A DNA stretch of 64,000 nt from Affinundibacterium nitidum (GCF_014284155.1 NZ_JACOFZ010000001.1:1444545-1508544), one strand, 5' to 3'; numbered from the stretch's first letter, positions 37,801 to 47,912 are shown. Notes: generated by a model not told the origin, from the sequence alone. A program made the numbers and translations.

Positions 37801-38844
37801 GTGTTCGAGGCGCGTCACTTCCAACCAATCACCGTTCGGATCAACCATGCGCCATGAAGCCAAATTGTCGAGGGCTGTGCCCCACAATACTGCTTTCTTA
37901 CCACCGGCATTCATCGCGACATTGCCGCCTATACAGGAGGCTTCTGCTGAAGTTGGGTCCACCGCAAACACAAAACCGGCTTTATCGGCCGCATCAGAAA
38001 CACGTTTCGTCACAACACCTGCGCCGGAATAGATCACAGCATAATCACGATCAACGCCCGGCAAGCGGGTCATTTCCACCGCGCCGAGATGTTCCAATTT
38101 TTCTGTATTAATTACCGCTGACATTGGCGTCAATGGGATCGCACCGCCGGTGTAACCCGTGCCACCGCCGCGTGGAATAATAGTGAGACCGAGTGCGATA
38201 CAGGTTTTCACCAAACCCGCCATTTCATCTTCGGTATCCGGGGTCAAGACGACGAACGGATATTCCACACGCCAGTCAGTGGCATCGGTGACGTGGGATA
38301 CACGACTCAAGCCATCAAACTTGATATTGTCTTTAGCCGTATATTTGGCCAGCATCTTGCTCGCTTTTTTACGCAGGTCCCAGGTATTGCGGAACTCTTG
38401 AGAAAAATCTGCAACCGCTTTACGCGCCGCAGCGACCAAGGTTTCTACCGAATTACTACGATCGGCATCTTCCGCTGTCAGATTATCTGTTGCGACCCGG
38501 CGCTTTTCAACCTCATGCAAACGATGGTTCAAAGCATCGATCAAGGCTTGACGACGTTTGGGATTTTCCAGCATATCGTCTTGCAAATAGGGGTTACGCC
38601 TTACCACCCAGATATCGCCGAGCACCTCATACAACATACGTGCGGAACGACCTGTCTGGCGTTTACCACGTAGATTGTCAAGTAGAGCCCAAGCCTCCTC
38701 GCCCAACAAACGAATTACAATTTCGCGGTCGGAAAAAGAGGTGTAGTTATAAGGGATCTCACGCAAACGGGTAGCGGCAGCACCTTGCGCTACCTCGGCA
38801 TCAGGGTGAGGAAATGTGCCTGTGATTTGAACTGGAGCATTCAT
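34852..38844 (-). CDS. FAD/FMN-binding oxidoreductase fused to a GlcF-like Fe-S module (DUF3683)
   Basis: A 1330-residue fusion. The N-terminal 170 residues (DUF3683 type) have no clear function. A GlcD/D-lactate-dehydrogenase-like FAD domain follows ([17 protein letters not shown] at about 218-235, the FAD-oxidase C-terminal domain with [16 protein letters not shown] near 730). Then come two 4Fe-4S motifs, [11 protein letters not shown] (about 857) and [13 protein letters not shown] (about 920), and two CCG-type domains ([33 protein letters not shown]). It likely oxidises a 2-hydroxyacid such as D-lactate or glycolate and passes electrons to quinones at the inner membrane. The substrate is not proven. 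It heads the HIT-DUF971 group. Confidence 0.92.
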   Translation of the reverse strand: MNAPVQITGTFPHPDAEVAQGAAATRLREIPYNYTSFSDREIVIRLLGEEAWALLDNLRGKRQTGRSARMLYEVLGDIWVVRRNPYLQDDMLENPKRRQALIDALNHRLHEVEKRRVATDNLTAEDADRSNSVETLVAAARKAVADFSQEFRNTWDLRKKASKMLAKYTAKDNIKFDGLSRVSHVTDATDWRVEYPFVVLTPDTEDEMAGLVKTCIALGLTIIPRGGGTGYTGGAIPLTPMSAVINTEKLEHLGAVEMTRLPGVDRDYAVIYSGAGVVTKRVSDAADKAGFVFAVDPTSAEASCIGGNVAMNAGGKKAVLWGTALDNLASWRMVDPNGDWLEVTRLEHNLGKIHDVELAKFQLEWTHPGEKRPFKTELLQIPGRTFRKEGLGKDVTDKFLAGLPGVQKEGCDGLITSARWILHRMPKFTRTVCLEFFGQARDAIPSIVEIKDYLDGETKKGGAILAGLEHLDERYLKAVGYTTKSKRGVIPKMALFGDIVGDDENAVAQAASEVIRIANTRVGEGFVAVSPEARKKFWLDRAKTAAISKHTNAFKINEDVVIPLDRMGEYTDGIERINIELSIQNKLACAKALQDFVVRGNLPLGKSEDADGDDIPAAELLEDRVAQATQLLNEVTARWTYILEHLDQPLSEARAELVRLGLDKLDFVFEQRLQTQANATLFNVVQDRTIRISWKTEVRALLRQIFNGAAFKLILEECTAIHKRVLRSRVFVALHMHAGDGNVHTNLPVNSDDYEMLQVAHHAVARIMVLARSLNGVISGEHGIGITKLEFLTEDEIKDFRSYKLRIDPEGRFNKGKLLNLPEFAADLRNAYTPSFGLMGHESLIMQQSDIGAIANSVKDCLRCGKCKPVCSTHVPRANLLYSPRNKILATSLLVEAFLYEEQTRRGISIKHWDEFSDVADHCTVCHKCVNPCPVDIDFGDVSMNMRNLLRKMGQKKFNPGTSAAMFFLNATDPATINATRQVMMGWGYKAQRLGNDLLKKFAKSQTKAPPATVGKAPIKEQVIHFINKKMPGNLPKKTARALLDIEDDKVIPIIRNPQTTTADTEAVFYFPGCGSERLFSQVGLATQAMLWNVGVQTVLPPGYLCCGYPQRGAGQFDKAEKMMTDNRVLFHRMANTLNYLDIKTVVVSCGTCYDQLATYEFDKIFPGCRIIDIHEFLMEKNVKLEGVTGTRYMYHEPCHNPMKLQESGKTINSLITTSDNVKIEKNDRCCGESGTFAVGRPDISTQVRFRKEEEMNKGADKLRQDGFTGDVKILTSCPSCLQGLSRYNDDTSTQADYIVVEMARHILGENWMPEYVAKANNGGIERVLV

Positions 38845-38953
38845 CTGAAAAAGCGTTGGACGGATCTTAAAGACTCATTCTAGCGTATTGCGCTGCACCA
38901 CGCAGAAACATCCTTTACTTTTCTGGGGATATCTTTTGATTTTTGAGTAAAAC

Positions 38954-38971
38954 GCCTGAGGAAATTCAGGC
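38954..38971 (-). terminator. Weak terminator downstream of the DUF4304 gene
   Basis: GCCTGAG / TTCAGGC (38954-38960 and 38965-38971) around a GAAA loop, followed on the minus strand by GTTTTAC. It lies about 135 bases after the stop of the 39108-39908 gene. Confidence 0.5.
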
Positions 38972-39107
38972 ATTTTTCACAAGGGTTGAATATTTAGTAT
39001 GGAAACTGTTGTTTTTACCGGATTTTAAACAGTTACTTTTTCTTTCCAATTGGCATCAAAAATTACAACAAGGTGGACTCTTCAGCGCTAGAGCCCTTGC
39101 TCCTTGC

Positions 39108-39908
39108 TTAGGAAGCGTCGTTGATATCGTCAAGCTTTGCTTGTTCAAAGCAGTTTAACAATTCTTCGAAGTCGCGCTGCAGACCTACAGAAATTCCAAC
39201 GTGACGCAATCCATGTTCAGCAAATGCCCGTGCTTTTTCATGTTGCTTCTTTAGCACGAGATAACGCGCTGTTGCCAAGGCGAGCCTTCCTTCGTCGCTA
39301 GCAAAACCTTCAAAACCCATGGCTTGGACGTTAAACTTCTCAACGCTGATTTCCGCGAAAATACTCGGCTCCGCACAAATGGCATGCACTAAAGGACGCA
39401 TATGCTCCACATACACCGATGCAGACGCCTGCAGAGCAGTAATCATGCTCTCTTCTGTTGCTTCAAAATCCCACCATTGGTCTTTGGCAGTCGATGAAAT
39501 ACGGCGCCGGAATTCGCACAGTTGCACTTTTAACTTCTTAGGATCAACGGGCTTACCCAAAGTATCTGGGGCAAATTTGGGCTGAATTCCCACATGCAGA
39601 GCAAAGGCATTACCAGCCCTTGAGGTCTCTAGCGTCAAAACGAATAACCAATCTGTATGATTTTTACGAAAACTGCGCCCAGATCCCGTGAAGCCATCAG
39701 CCCTCAGCACAGGAGCGAGATGCTGACGGATCAAACCACTCAAATTGGGACCACTTTCTTCTACGTCGGTTTGTGCGTCGTCAGTTGTTACTATCTTTGC
39801 ATCATTCATTATGATCGCATTCGCTTCCAAAGAGTCAGTTTTGGCGACGAAAAGATCTTTAATTTTCTTCCACAAAATAATGTCCTTTATACAATTACCA
39901 CCGGCCAT
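39108..39908 (-). CDS. DUF4304 domain protein
   Basis: A 266-residue protein of unknown function. The DUF4304 domain spans roughly residues 50-190: HLAPVLRADGFTGSGRSFRK, ALHVGIQPKF, LCEFRRRIS and DQWWDF match the family's recurring elements. The C-terminal part (about 200-260; ARYLVLKKQHEKARAFAEHGL) looks helical and TPR-like. The start is uncertain: ATG 39908 begins with a 30-residue stretch (IILWKKIKDLF) that could be non-coding, and ATG 39809 (MNDAKIV) is an alternative. No neighbour explains its role. Confidence 0.75.
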   Translation of the reverse strand: MAGGNCIKDIILWKKIKDLFVAKTDSLEANAIIMNDAKIVTTDDAQTDVEESGPNLSGLIRQHLAPVLRADGFTGSGRSFRKNHTDWLFVLTLETSRAGNAFALHVGIQPKFAPDTLGKPVDPKKLKVQLCEFRRRISSTAKDQWWDFEATEESMITALQASASVYVEHMRPLVHAICAEPSIFAEISVEKFNVQAMGFEGFASDEGRLALATARYLVLKKQHEKARAFAEHGLRHVGISVGLQRDFEELLNCFEQAKLDDINDAS

Positions 39909-40207
39909 TCTTGCACTTTATATCGAACAAGATTTTTTCTAGCGATTTGAGCTGATGGCCAGGTCAAAGAGGACGCGCATTATAACGGCTGCAGTCTGAT
40001 CTGAGTGTCTCGACAAAATAGTTTTTGAGATCTACAACACCGATCTCGACAGCTAAAAACAAATATGGTGAAAACTCAGAAAAACAGAGGAAATTTATCA
40101 AAGCATCGACTATGCTGATGAGATCGATAAGGCGAGCATCGTCAATTTTGACTAATGATGATGCGCTACCTCTAAAAAAAACCTTACCGTCTTTAATCGG
40201 AGCGAGT
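39909..40207. other. 299-base divergent intergenic region
   Basis: It separates the DUF4304 gene from the periplasmic binding protein gene. An open frame extends through part of it in front of the binding protein, but it lacks a ribosome binding site and sits before the signal peptide. I see no promoter or repeat I can name. Confidence 0.4.
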
Positions 40208-41041
40208 ATGTGGATAAACACAAAAGCGAAACAGCTTTTATTCCATTGTGGTCCCCTATTCGCTTTTTTCTTTGCGAGCGTGAGCTGTAACACAGCGGTC
40301 GCAGCCACTTGCAGCCGCAACATTCACATTGCGATTAACCCACAAGGCCCTGCGCTTACCGTCAACGCAAAAAAACAAGTCAGTGGCATCCTCAGTGATT
40401 TTTTCTCCACGGTCGAAAAGTCTACTCAATGTCATTTTATATGGGACTTTGTGCCCCGCGCACGTGCAATTCACTATCTCAAAAATGGACTGACCGACAT
40501 CGTCTTTGCTATCCAAACAGATGAACGCAATCAGTATGCTGAATTCATTCCCCTCATCGAATTCTATCCCAGCGTTATCGTGTTAAAGGATGCGCTGAAG
40601 AATGAAGAACCTGAGGCCATTTTAGAGCAAGACAATCTGCAGTTCGGCCTGGTTCGCGGCTACGATTTTGGCCCTATGTATAGCGAATTCACGCAAAAAC
40701 TGCGCAACGCAAAACGGGCTGAAGAGTTTATTGAAGTTGAAGACATTGCAAAAAAAATGCAATCAGGCCAAATTCAGGCCACCATCATGTCCGCCACAGT
40801 TTTTGTCCAAGCGGCAGAAGATATCCTTCTCGACAACAAAATACAGGCGATACCACTGAAACAGTTTCCCAAAGCGAAGGTCGGTATCTATTTGGCACAT
40901 CAATCTCTAAAAGAGAGCGATAAGAAAATACTACGCGAGGCGATCGCCAGTAAGAGCCAAAATGAATTATTTTTCCGTCTATTTAAGGCGAACTATCCTG
41001 CCTGGGCGATGAAAGCGATGACGCCCAGTTTAGGAAACTAA
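40208..41041 (+). CDS. Periplasmic substrate-binding protein (family 3 type), orphan
   Basis: ATG 40208 is set by GGAGCGAG just upstream and the start of a signal peptide (MWINTKAKQ, hydrophobic FAFFFASVS, cleavage near AVAA). The 277-residue product resembles amino-acid-type solute-binding proteins: HIAINPQGPALT, the FSTVEKSTQCHFIWDFVPRARAI segment, LKNGLTDIVFAIQTDERNQYAEF, and GLVRGYDFGPMYSEF. No ABC permease or ATPase is adjacent, so it may feed a distant transporter or act as a sensor partner. The ligand is unknown. Confidence 0.8.
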   Translation: MWINTKAKQLLFHCGPLFAFFFASVSCNTAVAATCSRNIHIAINPQGPALTVNAKKQVSGILSDFFSTVEKSTQCHFIWDFVPRARAIHYLKNGLTDIVFAIQTDERNQYAEFIPLIEFYPSVIVLKDALKNEEPEAILEQDNLQFGLVRGYDFGPMYSEFTQKLRNAKRAEEFIEVEDIAKKMQSGQIQATIMSATVFVQAAEDILLDNKIQAIPLKQFPKAKVGIYLAHQSLKESDKKILREAIASKSQNELFFRLFKANYPAWAMKAMTPSLGN

Positions 41042-41065
41042 TCTTAAGAAAATAAGCTATTGCCC

Positions 41066-41557
41066 TCAACCCAACCAACTGGCAATCCGATGCCAAAATC
41101 CGTTCGGCACCGCTAATAACATGCTGGTCATACATAAATAACGCAAAAATTTTCCTATGGCCATATAGGCCAAGCACTGCCAAAAAGGCAGTTTTAACCA
41201 CCCCGCCAATGCACATAAGGGGTCACCAATTGCAGGCAACCAAGCCAGCAGCATGGTCTTTGCTCCGTACTTGCTTAACCACCCAAACCAACGACTCTCA
41301 CGCTCTCGGTGAAATGCTTTCTCAGCACCATAGCCCATACCATAGTTGATCACCCCACCTAAAGTATTACCAATGCTAGCAACCACAATCGTGATCCAAA
41401 ACATATCTGGATTGGCTTTCACCATAGCAAAAACCACCGGTTCTGAGCCTAAAGGGACTAAAGTCGCGGAAATTAGACTGACCAAGAATACCGCAGGCAA
41501 ACCGACGTTTGAGACGGCAAGCAAGTTCAACAACCAAGCAACTGCGGCTTCTATCAT
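41066..41557 (-). CDS. YqaA-like small membrane protein (DedA/SNARE-associated family)
   Basis: A 163-residue inner-membrane protein with about four hydrophobic segments. Characteristic elements are SATLVPLGSEPVV, GNTLGGVINYGMGYG and LAWLPAIGDPLCALAGWL, typical of YqaA within the DedA/VTT superfamily. Family members may move lipids or support membrane homeostasis; the role of YqaA is not settled. It converges with the binding-protein gene, 24 bases apart, with no obvious terminator. Confidence 0.88.
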   Translation of the reverse strand: MIEAAVAWLLNLLAVSNVGLPAVFLVSLISATLVPLGSEPVVFAMVKANPDMFWITIVVASIGNTLGGVINYGMGYGAEKAFHRERESRWFGWLSKYGAKTMLLAWLPAIGDPLCALAGWLKLPFWQCLAYMAIGKFLRYLCMTSMLLAVPNGFWHRIASWLG

Positions 41558-41808
41558 AGGAATTGGGGTAAGTAGGCGAGGGATACATTATAATGCCCAC
41601 AGAGGACTTTAGAATTTTGCATCATTTCTGCGCTCTACCCCGCCCGACAATGATGTTTGCTTGGACACCAGCTGAAAACAGCGAACGTCGTACGCATGAT
41701 CTTTATTTATCCATGGAGATGAAAACGCAACGCCTGCGTTTGGCCTAGGCCACTGTCCGATTTTTGAAGATGCCATAAAAGTATTGTGAAGAATTGAGAA
41801 GATTTCCC

Positions 41809-43341
41809 ATGTCCACTGATTACCTGAAAAAAATATTAACCGCACGCGTTTATGACGTTGCCTTCGAAACTCCATTAGAGTTTGCTCCGAACTTGTCCAA
41901 GCGTATGGACAATCAAATTCATTTCAAACGTGAAGACATGCAAAGCGTGTTTAGCTTCAAGTTACGCGGGGCATACAATAAGATCGCTCACCTCAATGCA
42001 GCACAGTTAAAACGCGGTGTGATTTGTGCCTCAGCAGGAAATCATGCGCAAGGCGTGGCGCTCAGTGCTAAACGTGTCGGTTGCAAAGCCGTCATCGTGA
42101 TGCCAACGACCACCCCACCGGTCAAAATCGACGCTGTGCGTAGCCATGGTGGAGACGCGGTCGAAATCGTGCTGCACGGAGAATCGTACACAGATGCTTA
42201 TGGCCATGCTTTGGAATTGGAAAAGAAACGCAAGCTCACCTTTGTTCATCCTTTCGATGACCCTGATGTCATCGCCGGACAAGGCACAGTCGGTATGGAG
42301 ATTTTGCGCCAGCACGCTGGCCCTATCCATGCAATCTTTGTCGCAATTGGTGGTGGTGGCTTGATCGCGGGCGTTTCCGCTTACGTCAAAGCAGTTCGTC
42401 CTGACATCAAGATTATCGGTGTGCAAACCACGGACTCTGACGCCATGGCGCGCAGCTTGAAAGCCGGCAAACGCGTTACGCTCAATGATGTGGGTTTGTT
42501 TTCTGATGGCACCGCAGTGAAATTAGTCGGTGAAGAGACTTTCCGTCTTGCGAAAATGTATGTCGACGAGGTCATCACCGTCGATACTGATGCCGTTTGT
42601 GCTGCAATCAAAGACGTTTTCCAAGATACACGCAGTATTCTCGAACCCGCTGGTGCACTTGCCGTCGCTGGCTGCAAGGCCTATATCGAACGGGAAAAAA
42701 ATAATAAACGTGCGCTAAAGAATGAGACGATGGTAACCATCGCCTGCGGTGCTAACATGAATTTTGATCGCCTGCGTTTTGTCGCCGAGCGTGCCGAAGT
42801 CGGTGAAGCGCGTGAAGCCGTGTTTGCCGTGACCATCCCTGAAGTGCAAGGGAGTTTCAAACGTTTCTGTGAGCTCGTGGGCCCACGCAATGTGACCGAG
42901 TTCAACTACCGTATCAGCGATAAAAAATCGGCGCATATTTTTGTCGGCATTCAAGTTTCCAATCGCGAAGAATCGGGCAAAATCGCCAAGAGTTTTGTCA
43001 AACACGGCTTCCCTACTTTAGATTTAACTGACGATGAGTTAGCGAAACTGCATATCCGTCATTTGGTCGGTGGCAAAAGTGAATTGGCTGAAAACGAGTT
43101 ACTGTATCGGTTCGAATTTCCAGAGCGTCCAGGCGCTTTAATGCGCTTCTTAAACAGCATGGCACCAAACTGGAATATCAGCTTATTCCACTATCGCAAT
43201 CACGGCGCTGACTATGGGCGTACCTTAGTTGGCTTACAAGTACCGAAGAAAGAAATGAAAGCCTTCAAAGAATTTTTGAATGGCCTAGGCTATCGTTACT
43301 GGGATGAGAGCAATAACCCAGTTTATAAATTATTTTTGTAA
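41809..43341 (+). CDS. ilvA: Threonine ammonia-lyase, biosynthetic
   Basis: ATG 41809 (MSTDYLKKIL) is preferred over a TTG five codons upstream; GAGAAG lies in front. The 510-residue PLP enzyme has the PLP lysine 51 in SVFSFKLRGAYNK, the glycine-rich phosphate loop AIGGGGLIAGV, and a catalytic domain to about 330. Two ACT-like regulatory domains follow (about 340-415 and 430-505), as in the isoleucine-inhibited biosynthetic enzyme. It deaminates threonine to 2-oxobutanoate, the first step to isoleucine. I see no attenuator-like leader peptide rich in branched-chain residues upstream. Confidence 0.95.
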   Translation: MSTDYLKKILTARVYDVAFETPLEFAPNLSKRMDNQIHFKREDMQSVFSFKLRGAYNKIAHLNAAQLKRGVICASAGNHAQGVALSAKRVGCKAVIVMPTTTPPVKIDAVRSHGGDAVEIVLHGESYTDAYGHALELEKKRKLTFVHPFDDPDVIAGQGTVGMEILRQHAGPIHAIFVAIGGGGLIAGVSAYVKAVRPDIKIIGVQTTDSDAMARSLKAGKRVTLNDVGLFSDGTAVKLVGEETFRLAKMYVDEVITVDTDAVCAAIKDVFQDTRSILEPAGALAVAGCKAYIEREKNNKRALKNETMVTIACGANMNFDRLRFVAERAEVGEAREAVFAVTIPEVQGSFKRFCELVGPRNVTEFNYRISDKKSAHIFVGIQVSNREESGKIAKSFVKHGFPTLDLTDDELAKLHIRHLVGGKSELAENELLYRFEFPERPGALMRFLNSMAPNWNISLFHYRNHGADYGRTLVGLQVPKKEMKAFKEFLNGLGYRYWDESNNPVYKLFL

Positions 43342-43428
43342 TTCCTCAGCAGTGCATGGCATAGAGCTTACCCAGCGCTATGTCAGCCTGCGAGGGCTGT
43401 AAGACACTATCGAACAAGTCCAAACATC

Positions 43429-44307
43429 ATGAGTAATTCAAGCAATTCCAGTAATCCGACTAATACCGCTGAACAATCGCAGCTTGGCAAAAATTCCGCC
43501 TATCAGACCTCGTATGACCCGAGCCTATTGTTTCCTATTCCTCGCGCTGAAAAACGAGCTGAAATTGGCTTGAAGATCGTCGATGGCAAGGCGGTCAACT
43601 TACCTTTTTTTGGAATGGACATTTGGAATGCCTATGAAGTTTCTTGGTTAAATTTACGTGGCAAACCGCAAGTAGCAATCTTAACTGTCATGGCACCAGC
43701 CGACTCGCCGAACATTATTGAGTCGAAGTCCTTCAAACTTTACTTGAACTCCTTTAACCAAACCAAGCTCGCCGGCACCGATGCCTTGCTGAGCTTACTG
43801 CAAACCGACATCTCGAACGGATTTGGCGCGCCTGTACAAATTAGCATTACTACCCCAGAAAATTTTGGTAAATTCAGTTTCAATGAACTTGATGGTCTAC
43901 AGTTAGATAGACTCGACATCGAAGTCGACCAATATTCGCCGAACCCTAGCCTTTTAAAAGCCGATCACGAGCAATCTGCGATCGAAGAGACTTTGGTATC
44001 GCATCTACTCAAGTCAAACTGCCTAGTTACCGGCCAACCTGATTGGGCTAGCGTACAGATCCATTATGTCGGCGCACCAATTGATCAAGAATCTCTACTG
44101 CGCTATTTGATTGGCTTCCGCGATCACAATGAATTTCATGAACAATGTGTAGAACGCATTTTCACTGACCTTATGACACATTGCAAACCACAAAAACTGT
44201 CGGTTTACGCGAGGTACACACGTCGCGGTGGCCTCGATATCAATCCGTGGCGTAGCAATTTCTCCACAGGAAAGATGCCTTCGAATCAACGTAACGCACG
44301 TCAATAG
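43429..44307 (+). CDS. queF: NADPH-dependent 7-cyano-7-deazaguanine reductase
   Basis: A 292-residue long-form (bimodular) QueF. The QueF motif [17 protein letters not shown] (98-114) and the nucleophilic Cys198 in [18 protein letters not shown] are clear, and [16 protein letters not shown] provides the conserved His/Glu region. It reduces preQ0 to preQ1 for queuosine in tRNA. The first 20 residues are rich in Ser, Asn and Thr and probably disordered. It lies 87 bases after ilvA; no other queuosine gene is in the window. Confidence 0.95.
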   Translation: MSNSSNSSNPTNTAEQSQLGKNSAYQTSYDPSLLFPIPRAEKRAEIGLKIVDGKAVNLPFFGMDIWNAYEVSWLNLRGKPQVAILTVMAPADSPNIIESKSFKLYLNSFNQTKLAGTDALLSLLQTDISNGFGAPVQISITTPENFGKFSFNELDGLQLDRLDIEVDQYSPNPSLLKADHEQSAIEETLVSHLLKSNCLVTGQPDWASVQIHYVGAPIDQESLLRYLIGFRDHNEFHEQCVERIFTDLMTHCKPQKLSVYARYTRRGGLDINPWRSNFSTGKMPSNQRNARQ

Positions 44308-44470
44308 TTATTTTTCAAACGTCAGTATTATTACAAGCCTACTCTCACACAGGACAAAAACAGGAAATACTTAGCGTTTCGACAGCTTGCATGTAAGCCT
44401 TTAATTTGTAATCATTCCTGAAAGCTTATTTGCATTTATTTTGCGTTCATCTTGATTTATCCATTCAAGA

Positions 44471-47170
44471 TTGACCCTGAACGATTTTTCAAAAGACGAT
44501 TTTGTGAATTACACCAGTAAGCCATCCCATAGTTTCAACGAAGTGATTTATCCCGCCAATTGGCTATCACTGTTAGAACAGTACGCTCAAGATGCAAGCT
44601 ACGTCTTGATCGATGGTGTCATTGTGTATGCCAGCAAACTCGGCATTGAGCTTCTGCGCGCCAAAAACTTAAACGAAATTACGGGTATGCGTTGGGCGAG
44701 CTTCCTGCAGTTCAGTCACCCAAATCAACTCAAAACACATTTACAAGCTGGGGCTAGCGTCTTGCCTCAAGCGATTGCCGAGTTTTGCCAATTAAAAACT
44801 AGAGATTCGCATCTGCTCGATGTTGAAGTGCGACTTCATAGCTTCCCGGTGCAACGGAATACGGCCTATGTACTGCGGGTTCGTCATTTGCAAACCCAAC
44901 CGATTGCCAAATCTTTGCACGTTAGAGCGCCACGCGAGTTTGCCACGGCAAACAGTTTGAGCCACGAAGCCTTGCATCACGAAAAAGAAATTTTGGAGAT
45001 GATTGCCTTAGACAATCCGCTCACGCAAATTTTGCAAGACGTATGTGATCGAATGGAACGCCTGCTCGACAATGCTTCCGTTTGCGCGATCATGCTCTAC
45101 GACGATGAACGCCAAAAACTGAAACTTGCTGCTGCTCCCTCTATGGAGGCAGAATTTCTAAACGAAATCGATCAAATTGAAATCGGTCTCAATCAGTGGA
45201 GCTGTGGACCGGCCATTCAAAGTGGCAAAATCAAGATCGTAGATAACATCAGTAAAAGTGATTTGTGGAGCAAGCACAAACACACACCTGTTCGTTACGG
45301 CTATCAATCTTGCTGGTCTGTGCCGATTAAAACTGCCTTCAATACTTTGCTTGGCACCGTCGATATTTATCATCGCGCGTTACGGGTACCTAGCGTCGAT
45401 GAACAAACCTTGATTATGGATGCCATGCATGTCATCGCCTTAGCGATCGACAAGAAGAACATGGAACATAGCCTGGCGACCAGTGAGGACCGCTATCGTT
45501 CTGTGGTGAATAATCTGACCGAAGGCATTATGGTGATTGCACCAGGCGGCCAAATTCTCACTTGTAATCCAAGCGCACAGCGCATTTTAAAAATTAGTTC
45601 AGTTGAGGCAGCAGGTCGGCGTCATCGCTATTTCAGTCGTATTTTTCGCGAGGATGGTAGCGAAATAAAGATTGGTGATGATCCAGCGTCCGTTGTCTTT
45701 CGCACGGGTGAAGCCATCTCGAATTTATCCATTGGTTTGCAATTACATGATCAATCGGTGGTGTGGTTATTGGTGAATGTACAGCCAATTCATTCGCAGC
45801 ATCATCAAAACAAAAATGAAGCGGTATTAATTTCTTTCACAGACACCACTGAGATTCGTGAGACTGAACGTCAGTTGCAGTACATTGCGACCCACGATGC
45901 ATTAACTGGCTTACCTAACCGTCACCAACTGCAGCAAAGACTGAGCTACGCTCTATCGCATTCCTACAATCAAAAGGTCGCCGTGATTTTCTTGGACCTT
46001 GACCGCTTTAAGAATGTCAACGATACCGCGGGTCATGCAGCAGGTGATGGTCTGTTGTGTGATGTTGCTAAACGTTTGAGTTCCTGCATACGTGCCACCG
46101 ATATGTTGGCACGTCTTGGTGGCGACGAATTCGTTATCGTAGTCGAAGAGTTCACCACCGCCCAGCATCTTAAAGAATTAGCGGAGCGCATTTTAACTAA
46201 GATGCGTGAGCCATTCGTCATCGATGAAAATCAGTACCATCTCGGCACCTCTATCGGCATTAGCGTATTTCCGCATGATGGCGAAGATGGCCCGACTCTC
46301 TTACGCTGCGCCGATTCCGCCATGTATTTAGCGAAAGAGTTAGGCCGCAATAACTATCAATTCTTCACTTCTGAATTGATGATTCGTGCCCAGCATCGCT
46401 ATGCCTTGGAACGCAATTTACGCCGTGCATTAGTCGAAGATGAATTCTTACTTTACTACCAAGCCAAGATAAATTTAGAGACGCAAAAAATCGTCGGTGC
46501 CGAAGCTTTAATTCGTTGGCAGATGGAAGATATGGCTATCGTGGCACCCAATGAATTTATTCCATTCGCTGAAGAAATTGGCTTGATCGTACCGATTGGC
46601 CGCTGGGTCTTAGCACAAGCGGCACGCCATGCACAACAATGGCGGAATGAGTATGGCTTCGATTTTAAGATCAGCGTCAATATCTCGCCGAAACAATTTC
46701 AAGACCCGAACTTACCAAGCTTCATCAAGGAAGTTCTCGATGACACCGGCTTAGATGCACAGGCTTTGCAATTAGAGATCACCGAAGGTTTACTGATGGT
46801 GGAAGCAGATCACTTAAGCAGCGTGTTTAATGCCATCAAAGACTTGGGCGTAAGCATCTCTCTCGATGACTTCGGTACGGGTTTTTCATCTCTTTCGTAT
46901 CTGCAACGTTTCCCTATCGATAATCTGAAGATCGATCGCTCTTTCATTCGCGAAATCCCAGAAAATCAAGATTCTGTCGTTCTGACAAAGGCGATCATCG
47001 CGATGTCGAGTGCCTTAGGCATGACAGTGACAGCCGAAGGTGTAGAAAATCTCGAACAAATGGACTTCTTGCGCGATGCAGGCTGCCAGGAAATGCAAGG
47101 TTTCTACTTTAGCAAACCCATCTCGGTTGAAGCCTTTAGCGCCCTTCTCCAAAAAAACTTGCAAGCCTGA
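44471..47170 (+). CDS. PAS-GAF-PAS-GGDEF-EAL cyclic-di-GMP protein
   Basis: A cytoplasmic protein of about 899 residues: PAS-like (about 30-140), GAF (about 175-325), PAS (about 335-470), GGDEF and EAL. GGDEF is intact at 550-554 with the inhibitory I-site RATD exactly five residues before it, and EAL is intact at 678-680 with DDFGTGFSSLSYL further on. Both synthesis and hydrolysis of c-di-GMP are therefore possible. No transmembrane helix is seen. The start is uncertain: the first candidate is TTG 44471, followed by GTG 44504, and the next Met (residue 73) is inside the PAS domain. An in-frame stop at 44453 limits the N-terminus. Confidence 0.9.
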   Translation: MTLNDFSKDDFVNYTSKPSHSFNEVIYPANWLSLLEQYAQDASYVLIDGVIVYASKLGIELLRAKNLNEITGMRWASFLQFSHPNQLKTHLQAGASVLPQAIAEFCQLKTRDSHLLDVEVRLHSFPVQRNTAYVLRVRHLQTQPIAKSLHVRAPREFATANSLSHEALHHEKEILEMIALDNPLTQILQDVCDRMERLLDNASVCAIMLYDDERQKLKLAAAPSMEAEFLNEIDQIEIGLNQWSCGPAIQSGKIKIVDNISKSDLWSKHKHTPVRYGYQSCWSVPIKTAFNTLLGTVDIYHRALRVPSVDEQTLIMDAMHVIALAIDKKNMEHSLATSEDRYRSVVNNLTEGIMVIAPGGQILTCNPSAQRILKISSVEAAGRRHRYFSRIFREDGSEIKIGDDPASVVFRTGEAISNLSIGLQLHDQSVVWLLVNVQPIHSQHHQNKNEAVLISFTDTTEIRETERQLQYIATHDALTGLPNRHQLQQRLSYALSHSYNQKVAVIFLDLDRFKNVNDTAGHAAGDGLLCDVAKRLSSCIRATDMLARLGGDEFVIVVEEFTTAQHLKELAERILTKMREPFVIDENQYHLGTSIGISVFPHDGEDGPTLLRCADSAMYLAKELGRNNYQFFTSELMIRAQHRYALERNLRRALVEDEFLLYYQAKINLETQKIVGAEALIRWQMEDMAIVAPNEFIPFAEEIGLIVPIGRWVLAQAARHAQQWRNEYGFDFKISVNISPKQFQDPNLPSFIKEVLDDTGLDAQALQLEITEGLLMVEADHLSSVFNAIKDLGVSISLDDFGTGFSSLSYLQRFPIDNLKIDRSFIREIPENQDSVVLTKAIIAMSSALGMTVTAEGVENLEQMDFLRDAGCQEMQGFYFSKPISVEAFSALLQKNLQA

Positions 47171-47348
47171 CATAGAAATAGCAGGGAAATTCGCGCGCCT
47201 GCCAAAAGAAGCCTATAATCGCAGGCTACGAGACCGTGGTCAATTGAACCGTTTAATGAAACGCTCGCTTGATCCGATCAGATTAGGCGACTTCGGTTGC
47301 CAACTGTTTTAATGTCAACGAGCACAAGACTCACATTAATTTAGTAAC

Positions 47349-47822
47349 ATGACCAATATTGCGAAAATCCTGCCACTGGAAAACGTGCTGCTGAACCTAG
47401 ATGTTTCCAGCAAAAAGCGCGCCTTTGAGCAAGCTGGCTTGCTGTTTGAAAATAACTGCAGTATCGCCCGCTCGACTGTTTCCGAAAACTTGTTCGCACG
47501 CGAACGTCTCGGCTCAACCGGTTTAGGCCATGGCGTTGCTGTGCCACATGGTCGAATCAAGGGTCTCAAAAATCCGATCGCTGCTTTTGTGCGCTTGGCA
47601 GAAGCGATTCCTTTCGAATCACCCGATGGTATGCCGGTCGATCTCTTAATCTTCTTGCTGATGCCAGATAATGTGACCCAACAACATCTAGAAATTTTGT
47701 CGGAAATCGCAGAAATGCTTTCCGACGATGATTTCCGCGAAGCGCTGCGCGCTGAGACCGATGCAAGCTTGGTGTATAAACATATCATCACTTGGGAAAC
47801 TAAGCTTCAGGCGAATCTCTAA
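47349..47822 (+). CDS. ptsN: Nitrogen-PTS EIIA component
   Basis: A 157-residue EIIA-Ntr. The phosphorylated histidine is His67 in GHGVAVPHGRI; FARERLGSTGLG and LLIFLLMPDN are also typical. It receives phosphate from NPr in the nitrogen-related phosphotransferase chain and regulates potassium and nitrogen responses by protein contacts. It is followed by hprK and rapZ on the same strand. In related bacteria rpoN and hpf precede it; here a cyclic-di-GMP protein does. Confidence 0.94.
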   Translation: MTNIAKILPLENVLLNLDVSSKKRAFEQAGLLFENNCSIARSTVSENLFARERLGSTGLGHGVAVPHGRIKGLKNPIAAFVRLAEAIPFESPDGMPVDLLIFLLMPDNVTQQHLEILSEIAEMLSDDDFREALRAETDASLVYKHIITWETKLQANL

Positions 47823-47912
47823 AGGTGATCGCCATTTGCTGCAACGAAGAGTAGCTCGCTGCGATTTGATTGCCACTCTTTGAATTCATTTTAGAATTGT
47901 CGAGTAAGCCCT

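Noticed and set aside
38943-39158. A 71-codon plus-strand frame in the gap after the large oxidoreductase gene
   Set aside because: It starts with TTG without a ribosome binding site, contains the hairpin at 38954-38971 and overlaps the DUF4304 gene; no family is recognisable.
41650-41748. A 32-codon frame upstream of ilvA that could be a leader peptide
   Set aside because: It has no ribosome binding site, no run of isoleucine, valine, leucine or threonine codons, and no attenuator hairpin before ilvA.
47214-47219. TATAAT as a promoter for ptsN
   Set aside because: The -35 position reads TCGCGC, so the match is a lone -10-like hexamer in a short gap.
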